Below are positions 39,274 through 45,687 of a DNA stretch of 45,687 nucleotides, in pieces (positions within the stretch are counted from its first letter, which is position 1; each line of letters begins with the position of its first letter). The translations under genes and the position numbers were made by a program. The stretch covers positions 1 through 45,687 of the forward strand of contig JAGGDU010000064.1 in NCBI GenBank assembly GCA_018457135.1. The letters run 5' to 3'. The notes under the pieces were generated by a model. That model had not been told where the DNA came from and made no database searches. It worked only from the letters and a program-made list of their open reading frames with translations. This DNA comes from Trichodesmium erythraeum GBRTRLIN201 (lineage in GTDB: Bacteria; Cyanobacteriota; Cyanobacteriia; Cyanobacteriales; Microcoleaceae).

Positions 39274-39687
39274 TTAAAAAGGTCGCTCCATACTCTCTTT
39301 ACTTTTTAATTGACTCATTACCCGATAACTTGATATTTCAGTATGAAATTGTCGATCCATAGGGTCTTTTTTAAGCATTCGCATAATTAAACCCATTGGC
39401 ATAACTACAAGATAAAATACTAACCCCATCCACAAAGGAGTCATAATCTTACTCAGGAAAATTCCCACTCGCATCCAAAACCTATACACAGGTCCCAAAG
39501 TCGGTGGTGAAACAACTGCCAGTACCAATAGAGGAACAGCAATTACCCAAGGCCATGCAGGTAGAGGCCAATGTTTGTGGAGCAGCGGTAGTAATAGACC
39601 GAATAAACCTCCAAAAACACCACCTACTATTAGACCAAATTCCCTGAGACCCTTTTTATCAATTTTTGGTATCTCGCGATCGCTCAT
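39274..39687 (-). CDS. SxtJ-family membrane protein
   Basis: A 137-residue membrane protein. Helices lie at about 17-36, 45-60 and 80-104. Family signature features are LREFGL at the start of the first helix, PVYRFWMRVGIFLS (67-79), and TPLWMGLVFYLVVMPMGLIM followed by the cytoplasmic KKDPMDRQF motif and SYR. It matches the family named after SxtJ of the saxitoxin cluster; the family occurs broadly and does not imply toxin synthesis. The biochemical function is unknown. It is the first gene of the minus-strand block leading to the SGNH array and is directly joined to DUF5989. A HIP1 site sits over its start codons. Confidence 0.88.
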   Translation of the reverse strand: MSDREIPKIDKKGLREFGLIVGGVFGGLFGLLLPLLHKHWPLPAWPWVIAVPLLVLAVVSPPTLGPVYRFWMRVGIFLSKIMTPLWMGLVFYLVVMPMGLIMRMLKKDPMDRQFHTEISSYRVMSQLKSKESMERPF

Positions 39688-40174
39688 TAATTTATTAATA
39701 ATTAAGATTTGATTAATGCTGTAAAAATATCATAAAAGCTTTTAAAAGTCAAAAAAAATCTATTTTTTGTGATGCTAAGAACTGAAGGCTTATAGAACCT
39801 ATTTGGGTAGTGTTAAACCAGGGCAAACCTCATATTTACTGAATCCCATATATAGTGTTTTAAAAATTAAATTAACACTATATATGGAAAAATATGATCG
39901 ACAAGCACAATAAAGCCTAGTTTATTGAAAATTAAATAAGGTATATTGACAAGATGTGTTTGCCCTTAGTATTAAATAAGCAATATAGTAATTTTTCCAA
40001 TTTCACCTGACTCATTGCTCATGATGAAGTAAGTAAAAATTAAAGCTGAAGTATAATCAAGGCTTATCTAAATATACTTTGATTTTTTGATTGTATTGTG
40101 ATGATTAATACTTTATTATTTTATTAATTAAGTTATACTAGGTAGGTAATGTTTTTGATTAAAGGAATAAAGTT
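39688..40174. other. Divergent upstream region of SxtJ and lipase genes
   Basis: Contains promoters for both directions and, in its middle, a MITE-like element (39808-39976). A short inverted repeat CAAAAAA/TTTTTTG occurs near 39752-39770. Confidence 0.5.
39808..39976. mobile_element. Candidate MITE with nested inverted repeats
   Basis: Terminal inverted repeats AGGGCAAAC (39820-39828) and GTTTGCCCT (39958-39966) enclose 147 bp. They are flanked by near-identical direct repeats TAGTGTTAAA (39808-39817) and TAGTATTAAA (39967-39976), which resemble a target-site duplication. Inside, 39846-39859 and 39874-39887 form a perfect 14-bp inverted repeat with a 14-base AT loop. There is no reading frame. 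Confidence 0.5.
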
Positions 40175-41005
40175 TTGAAAACAATTGAAAACGACCTGAG
40201 AACAATTGAACCTTATAAAACCTTTTTGAGCAAAAATAATGCTTACTGGATGGCAAGAATATCCGATCTTACTTATTGTTGTGGTCAAGATAGTAAACCA
40301 GATGAAGAAAAAATCATTGCAGATTTGAAGGCTGAAGATAAAAAGTTCATTTCTGTAACTGGAGAATCTAAAAATAGTTCTCAGGCTATTTTAGTTGAAC
40401 ATGAAGACTATCTTTGTATGGGTTTCCGTGGAACTGATGAATTAAAAGACTGGCTCGACAACATTAATGTGAAGAGGAAAAAGATGCTATTTGGTAAGTT
40501 TCATGCTGGTTTTGCTAATTCTCTGAAAGATGTATGGAAGCCATTGTTTAACAAATACCAGGAATTAAGACAGAAGAAAAAACGCCCTCTATTTTTGACT
40601 GGTCATAGTCTTGGCGGATCTATAGCTACTGTAGCAGCTGCAAGGCTAATTCACCAAGATTTGCCTTTTATTTCTGTTTATACTTTTGGACAACCCCGTA
40701 CTGTAGATCGTCGAACTGCACGTGTATTCAATGCAGAAGCAAAATCAAGGTTCTTCCGCTTTCATAATAATAATGATATAATTACTCGTGTTCCAAGTCG
40801 TACAGCGGGGTATAGTCATGTAGGTACCTGCGTTTATGTTACACAAGAAATTACACTGCATGTTGATCCTGGTTTCTGGTTTCGCTTTGTTGATGGTATT
40901 GATGGTGTCGTTAATGATATATCAAAGTTAAGTATTGATTTTATAGCAGATCATGATATGGGTAAATATTTATCAGCAGTGAAAAGTTGGAATCTTATAA
41001 CTTAG
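40175..41005 (+). CDS. Class 3 lipase
   Basis: A 276-residue alpha/beta hydrolase of the lipase class 3 (fungal-type triacylglycerol lipase) family. Nucleophile Ser 145 in GHSLGG (143-148), acid Asp 201 in NNNDIITRVP, base His 260 in ADHDMGKYL, with the preceding FRGTDELKDWLDN oxyanion-side motif at 84-96 and FGQPR at 171-175. No signal peptide is seen. The start is an unusual TTG: AAAGGA lies eight bases upstream and no in-frame ATG occurs until Met 26, which would cut into the fold. The gene diverges from the SxtJ gene. The substrate (membrane glycerolipid or storage lipid) cannot be told. Confidence 0.92.
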   Translation: MKTIENDLRTIEPYKTFLSKNNAYWMARISDLTYCCGQDSKPDEEKIIADLKAEDKKFISVTGESKNSSQAILVEHEDYLCMGFRGTDELKDWLDNINVKRKKMLFGKFHAGFANSLKDVWKPLFNKYQELRQKKKRPLFLTGHSLGGSIATVAAARLIHQDLPFISVYTFGQPRTVDRRTARVFNAEAKSRFFRFHNNNDIITRVPSRTAGYSHVGTCVYVTQEITLHVDPGFWFRFVDGIDGVVNDISKLSIDFIADHDMGKYLSAVKSWNLIT

Positions 41006-42456
41006 AGTTAATTGTTAATAATATTGCCCTAACTAGGTAATAAGTTATAATTTTAGTGCTCTACCAATACCTGCTGCAATAATTATTACGTATTTTGTTG
41101 CTATTTAATTTCTAGCATTTTTAATATAGTTTTTTTAGTCTGTTTTAAAAGTTTTTCTGGTTGTTCATGCTTTATTCCCAATAAACGGATGTGTCTTACA
41201 TATTTGCAAAAAGCTCATTGATCAAGCACCCTATTGAGATCAGCATAAGGAAAAAAAAGACTCTTCGGAAGATTCTCAATCCAGCAGTTGTGAACTTGAA
41301 ATTCTAACTCCTAGCGTTAGTCACTGTTGGTTATGATCTAGTATAATCTAGGATAGCCTGTAAGTTTTCCGAGAACTGGAAAAAATATCAACTCAAAATA
41401 GCTCAATCACACAGCCAAATAGATAAGTATAGGGGTCTTTTATCTCTCTTTCAAGCCTCATATGAACCTCCTAACTTGTACAAATTTTTCTGAAGTGATA
41501 TCAATCTGACATTTCCTTTCTTTGTTCAGTCTCTCTTATATCTTCAAACAAATTCTAGAGTGCTTCATAAAACTGCTACAAAGATCAATAACAGGTAACA
41601 TTTTAATATTTACTTCCTGCTTTAGCTAAGATAGTCGACTGCTACTCATCCACAGGCATTAACACTCAAACCAACTCCATTTTTTACATTAATACTTGCA
41701 TATCACAGTAGGACTCTTATGGACTGCCACACTTATTACCATCAGAAGTTCTCAGATTTAATGACATGTCTTTATTATTAGTTAACATAACTAGACTATC
41801 ATATTCCTTTATTACTTGACTTGTAAACTAAGTCAAAACTACTAATTTCACATCTGGTAACTCTAAAAACTATTTTTGTACTAACATCCATAATATCAAG
41901 CGTGAATAAAAAATATTATATCATGTCCGATTGAATGCTTACACTTTGGAGGATTTTGACAGAAGGCAGAAGACAGAAGGATAGAATTGGCACTTACAGG
42001 AGAAAGTTTTTCATCACTGATTATCCGGACATAATATTATGAATAGTAAGTTCAATAAAAAGATTTGACATTCTTATATTCTTTTGATAAAAAAGATAAT
42101 TTCCGACTTAAAAAATGGTACTAAAGCCAATTCATTCTAATCCTTCTGACTCGGTCCTCCTGGCTCCTAAAAAAATCCCCTTGGGTGTGGAAAGCTTGGG
42201 TTATCGAAAGTGTTTTTCGCACATCAGTAACCTTCTGTTGAGTTTTTCCCTCGTTCCCCATGGTGAAAAATTATCATACCCCCATATCTTTCACCATTAC
42301 CAGATCACTACTACTAAAGTGTGGTAGAAGAATTAATACCAATCACCCTCCTAGGAGCTAGGGATGAATCCCCTACTCAAGAAAACTTAGAAAAGTTTTT
42401 GAGAAATGGTATAATTTAAGATTTTTTTTACTTTGAACTTCTATCTAGATTCATCC
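41006..42456. other. Gene-poor region with relic DNA
   Basis: About 1.45 kb. It contains a possible tnpB relic (41560-41900) and an inverted copy (41915-42009) of the repeat at 273-375. The 70-codon frame at 42115-42327 is judged chance. Confidence 0.5.
41560..41900 (-). pseudogene. Possible decayed tnpB (IS200/IS605-type) C-terminus
   Basis: On the minus strand a frame with many stops reads YASINVKNGVGLSVNACG around 41640-41700, reminiscent of the (D)ASxNI...VNACG tail of cyanobacterial TnpB proteins. Similarity is short and uncertain. Confidence 0.3.
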
Positions 42457-42897
42457 CTATTCAAAGGTCTTCACCTGATTCGGATTTTTGAATAACTCAA
42501 AAATGTGATGAATTAGGTTCTTGAATTGTACTTGATGTTCAATATTAGGAGTTGATAGGCCAAAAAACGTCCAATCTTCTGTAGAAAACTGCCACTGCTG
42601 CTGTGTCAACATATAACCACATGCATGGACAGTTTGGAGTTGGCAGGTGGGCAGCAATAGATCTTGAGAAAAATTCACCTCCATTAAAACACATTGACAT
42701 GCAAGGACTCTGAGGTTTTGTGGCAAATAGAAGCTCAAATCAATGGAGTGAGGATCCAATTGAGACTGAGTTTGTTCGTCGGTAAGCCACGGACTTAGAT
42801 CAACCGTTGATCCAGAAAATTCTGCTCGAAAAAGGAAAGCTAGGTGAGCAATCTTACTGGCTAGTTCGGGGGTAATTGCTTGGCTAGTTGCATTCAT
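42457..42897 (-). CDS. Hypothetical protein, 146 residues
   Basis: I do not recognise a family. The protein is soluble-looking, with an N-terminal helix (ITPELASKIAHLAFLFRAEF), an acidic middle, beta-rich LSFYLPQNLRVLACQCVLMEV (no run over 20 implied as a motif), four Cys (68, 70, 85 and 92 by approximate count), and an aromatic-rich second half (QQWQFSTEDWTFFG). Codon use and GC content look more like the adjacent aldolase than the AT-rich SGNH region. The only ATGs that fit are at 42895 and none has a strong ribosome binding site. It diverges from the aldolase gene with 299 bp between. Confidence 0.6.
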   Translation of the reverse strand: MNATSQAITPELASKIAHLAFLFRAEFSGSTVDLSPWLTDEQTQSQLDPHSIDLSFYLPQNLRVLACQCVLMEVNFSQDLLLPTCQLQTVHACGYMLTQQQWQFSTEDWTFFGLSTPNIEHQVQFKNLIHHIFELFKNPNQVKTFE

Positions 42898-43196
42898 AGA
42901 ACTTTATACAAGTTAAATCTTAAATCTAATTTTTTTTATTAATAGAAATACTTTTCAATAATATAATTAATAAATATGCTTCATAAACTCACATAGATTT
43001 TTCCGAAAAGCGATGATATGGGAATATTGTAGAGTATAAAGCTGATACAGCAAACAATCGGGAAAAAAACTACTGTGGCCCAGCAACAACTTTTCTTTCA
43101 TAGGTTAAATATTGAAAAAAATTTTTATTTGATTAAGGTTCTTATTAAGATATTATATCAATAAGGAACAACTATGCAATTACCTTGAGGAGGTTT

Positions 43197-44237
43197 ATGA
43201 GCCCATATTTAGAGGAGCTAAAAGTAACAGCTCAAGCAATGGTGGCCAAAGGCAAAGGCATTTTGGCTATGGATGAAAGTAATGGAACTTGCAATAAGCG
43301 GTTTGAGAAGCTTGGCATTCCAACGACCGAAGAGTATCGACAGGCCTATCGGCAACTCATTCTAACAACCCCAGATTTATCTAATTACATTAGTGGACCT
43401 ATTCTCTACGATGAGACTATCCGACAATCGACAACAGAGGGAGTCCCCTTCTTGAAAGTCATTACCGATGCTGGAATGATCCCCGGAATTAAAGTGGACA
43501 CTGGGGCAAAGAATTTAGCAAATCACCCTAATGAGAAGGTAACAGAAGGGTTAGATGGTTTGGGAGAGCGCATCGCCGAGTATTATCAGATGGGAGCACG
43601 CTTCGCCAAGTGGCGAGCGGTCATTACTATCGGTGACGGAATTCCCAGTCGTGCTTGTATCGAAGCTAATGCTCATGGCCTTGCTCGCTATGCTGCTCTC
43701 TGCCAAGAAGGGGGACTTGTCCCGATCGTAGAACCTGAGGTGCTTATTGACGGTAATCATACTCTAGAGCGCTGCTTTGAGGTAACAGATGAAACACTTC
43801 ATACAGTTTTCAATCATCTCTATACTCAAGGGGTTGCTTTTGACCAGATGATTTTGAAACCTAGTATGGTAATTCCAGGTAAGGACTGCCCGACTCAAGT
43901 TAGTGTTGAGGCTGTTGCTGAAGCAACAATTAACTGTCTCCTAAAAAATGTCCCTGTAACTGTAGCAGGTATTGCTTTCCTTTCGGGAGGTCAATCTATA
44001 GAGCAGTCTTCAGCTCACTTAAACGCAATGAATGCATTGTTTGGCAGTCGGTGCCCTTGGCCAGTTACATTCTCTTATGCCCGTGCTATTCAACAACCTG
44101 CACTTGATTACTGGAGTGGTGACAGTGCTCGGGTAGCAGAGGCTCAACAGAAGCTTTTAGCTCGTGCTAAGTGCAACAGTGCTGCTAGCGTTGGCGAATA
44201 CTCGGCTAGCATGGATGAAACACCTGTTCTCGTCTAA
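43197..44237 (+). CDS. Class I fructose-bisphosphate aldolase
   Basis: A Schiff-base aldolase of 346 residues cleaving or forming fructose 1,6-bisphosphate (also sedoheptulose bisphosphate in the Calvin cycle); cytosolic. Family motifs are KGKGILAMDES near 18-28, GARFAKWRAVI with Lys 138, the VEPEVL stretch with Glu 179, the Schiff-base Lys 221 in MILKPSMV, and VAGIAFLSGGQS for phosphate binding. The start is ATG 43197 behind a strong GAGGAGG (43187-43193); the frame is open four codons further to a TTG, which overlaps that site and is rejected. It is independent of metal, unlike the class II enzyme usual in cyanobacteria, so it may help under metal limitation; this is inference. It is visibly GC-richer than neighbouring genes. 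A good terminator follows. Confidence 0.97.
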   Translation: MSPYLEELKVTAQAMVAKGKGILAMDESNGTCNKRFEKLGIPTTEEYRQAYRQLILTTPDLSNYISGPILYDETIRQSTTEGVPFLKVITDAGMIPGIKVDTGAKNLANHPNEKVTEGLDGLGERIAEYYQMGARFAKWRAVITIGDGIPSRACIEANAHGLARYAALCQEGGLVPIVEPEVLIDGNHTLERCFEVTDETLHTVFNHLYTQGVAFDQMILKPSMVIPGKDCPTQVSVEAVAEATINCLLKNVPVTVAGIAFLSGGQSIEQSSAHLNAMNALFGSRCPWPVTFSYARAIQQPALDYWSGDSARVAEAQQKLLARAKCNSAASVGEYSASMDETPVLV

Positions 44238-44288
44238 TATTTTCACTGTTGTCTCATAACTGTAAACACTTTTCTGTGTGGAGTATTT

Positions 44289-44319
44289 CTGGGGACAGCA
44301 TTGTTCCCAGATCCTTTTT
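44289..44319 (+). terminator. Rho-independent terminator of the aldolase gene
   Basis: CTGGGGACA and TGTTCCCAG form a 9-bp stem (one G-U pair) with a GCAT loop, followed by ATCCTTTTT, 52 bp after the stop codon. Confidence 0.88.
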
Positions 44320-44543
44320 CATTACAGCTAATTTGAAGTTTAAACCTTTCATCTAAGAAGCAAAGTTAATTCGAATTAGAAAATGCTTCTGTTTTTCACA
44401 AGAGGAAATCAAAAGTCTAGACTGGGATCTTAACGCAACATGAATGCATTTTTGTTATACAACGTTCCTACAGAGGAATAGACATCTCCAAAATAAAAAT
44501 TAAGGTATAATTGTCATGAAAATTTTGTAAAAATTATATACTC
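44320..44543. other. Spacer before the transposase remnants
   Basis: No gene is seen. The left end of the insertion sequence should lie here, but I could not fix its terminal inverted repeat by eye. Confidence 0.4.
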
Positions 44544-45405
44544 ATGACTCAGATATTAGAATATATTAAGAACCACCCAAAAGAAACAAAAAGAGTTATT
44601 GGGATTACCGATGAGCAATTTGAAAAATTAGTAGGAAATGCTTAAAAACTTGCATTAAAAAAAAGACAGGCGATCGCTAGTCAAGAACAAAGACTAATTA
44701 AGGCAGGAGGAGGAAGAAAAAAAAGCTTAAAAGTCGAGTAATAAATCATCTTAACTTTATACTATTTACGCCATTTTCCCACATTCCAAATACTAGGAAT
44801 ATGCTTTGGTGTCAGTGAGTCAACGGCAAATAATATTTTTTACCTTGTGGATAGATATATTACAAGAGTTACTGCCTAGTAGCTTGTTAGAACAATTTCA
44901 AAAAAAAGAAGACGAATATTTATGGATACAAGAAATTTTAACAGAACAAGAATTAATTGTAGATAGTACAGAACAAAGCATATATAGGCCATACTCTGAT
45001 GATAAACAGAAAAAATATTACTCTGGAAAAAAGAAAAACCATACATTAAAAAACCAAATAATAACGACAGAAAAAGGTACAGAAATAGTAGATGTAATTG
45101 TCGGGAAAAGAGGTCCATAAAGCGATGTAAATTTACTCATAAAACAACAAAAAAACTTTGATAAAGAACAAAAATTTTAGTGAGATAAAGGGTGTCAAGG
45201 AGCACAGAGGACTATGACACCCAAAACAAAGCCTAGAAAACAAGAAATGTCGCCAGAAATGAAAGAAGATAACTTGAAATTAGCTAAAAAAAGAATATTC
45301 GTGGAACATGTTATTAGGTTGCTCAAAATATTTGGGATAGCTTGATATTGGTTCAAATTAAAGGAATATAATTATGAATTTGATAATTATTATCTTTTAA
45401 TCTGA
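44544..45405 (+). pseudogene. Decayed IS5-type (DDE_Tnp_4-like) transposase, copy 1
   Basis: A transposase frame broken by stops after residue 33 (near 44643), a double stop at about 44739, a frameshift near 44840, and stops near 45118, 45178 and 45345. Recognisable parts in order are the helical N-terminus (MTQILEYIKKHPKETKRVIG), the HTH region YLRHFPTFQILGICFGVSES, ILQELLPSSLLEQF, the catalytic-region VDSTEQSIYRP, YYSGKKKNHTLKNQI, and the C-terminal KKRIFVEHVIRLLKIF. The open piece at 44806-45120 is the middle section only. No functional product is expected. Confidence 0.85.
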
Positions 45406-45406
45406 A
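45352..45406. repeat. 55-bp imperfect palindrome joining the two transposase copies
   Basis: The arms read TTCAAATTAAAGGAATATAA on the plus strand and TTCAGATTAAAAGATAATAA on the minus strand, centred near 45379. Both strands encode the last codons of a transposase copy (LKEYNYEFDNYYLLI and LKDNNYQIHNYIPLI), so the copies overlap tail to tail. Confidence 0.9.
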
Positions 45407-45687
45407 TCTTTCTCTAGCAATTCTAAATATTTTAATTAATCTTATTATATGTTCTACAAATATTCTCTTTCTGGCTTTTTCTTGATTTTCTTCTTTGATT
45501 TCTAGCGGCATTTCTTTTTTTCTTGGTTTCTTTTTTGGTGTAGTAGTTCTTTCTACTCCTTCATCAGCTTTATCTCCTTAAAATTTTTGTTTTTTATCAA
45601 ATTTATCCTGTTGTTTTCTTAATATCTTTACCTCACTTACTGGACCTTTTTCTCCTACTATTACATCTACTATTTCTGTTCCTTTTG
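45353..45687 (-). pseudogene. Second transposase copy, inverted, cut by window edge
   Basis: On the minus strand it reads GTEIVDVIVGEKGPVSEVKI, then KFDKKQKF, one stop, GDKADEG, TTTPKKKPRKKEMP, and RIFVEHIIRLIKIFRIARE, ending at the TGA in 45353-45355. It is a close paralog of the plus-strand copy and better preserved: one stop in the visible part, at the same place as one of the stops in copy 1. Its 5' part lies outside the window. Confidence 0.85.

Noticed and set aside
20113-39687. Idea that the SxtJ-type gene marks a saxitoxin pathway
   Set aside because: No amidinotransferase, polyketide synthase-like SxtA, or other core sxt gene is present; the SxtJ family is widespread outside toxin clusters.
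42115-42327. 70-codon plus-strand frame before the aldolase region
   Set aside because: Low-complexity Ser/Leu/His-rich translation without a start signal or any family resemblance.

Overview
The window looks like chromosome of a filamentous, marine-type cyanobacterium with an AT-rich, low-density genome; Trichodesmium or a close relative is the best fit by inference. Supporting signs are the photosynthetic iron-stress genes (IsiA, flavodoxin, IsiC-like hydrolase), a cyanobacterial Crp-like regulator, scattered HIP1 octamers (GCGATCGC), long intergenic gaps filled with degenerate repeats, heptamer repeats of the TCAGCTA/TCAGTTA type, and decayed insertion sequences. No tRNA, rRNA or CRISPR array was seen.

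Layout. 0.5-2.7 kb: ribD (riboflavin) and a nucleoside-phosphorylase-like gene. 3-9 kb, all on the minus strand: a Crp/Fnr regulator, a small Cys-motif membrane protein, and a spread-out iron-stress set isiA ... isiB ... isiC. 9-11 kb: gene-poor, with a tandem repeat. 11-20 kb: a membrane Ser/Thr kinase, a CHASE-domain histidine kinase, precorrin-8X methylmutase (cobH) and mfd, whose last codons lie in a tandem 67-bp repeat.

20-39.7 kb is the most unusual part: nine SGNH-fold proteins, each with one N-terminal membrane anchor, an 11-or-so-helix GT-C-like membrane protein, and at the upstream end of the minus-strand run a SxtJ-family membrane protein coupled to a 54-residue DUF5989 protein. 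Five SGNH genes form one family (type A) with a GDSFTEA-like block I and a Cys-bracketed loop before HWN. Two (type B) have GGS and DGFNE in place of the usual blocks and alternate with type A (A-B-A-B). Two more divergent members are on the plus strand. A dead type-A fragment lies inside the array, and one type-A gene is a mosaic of its two neighbours, so the array has grown by tandem duplication and recombination. SxtJ and DUF5989 are known mainly as companions of carbamoyltransferases (as in saxitoxin clusters), but no carbamoyltransferase is present here. My inference is that the region encodes a cell-envelope or exopolysaccharide modification system with several paralogous extracytoplasmic SGNH modules; its substrate is unknown.

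39.8-45.7 kb: a MITE-like element, a class 3 lipase starting at TTG, a repeat-rich gap with a possible tnpB relic, an unrecognised 146-residue protein, a GC-richer class I fructose-bisphosphate aldolase with a clear terminator, and two converging, decayed IS5-type transposase copies that share a palindromic 3' end at the window's right edge.
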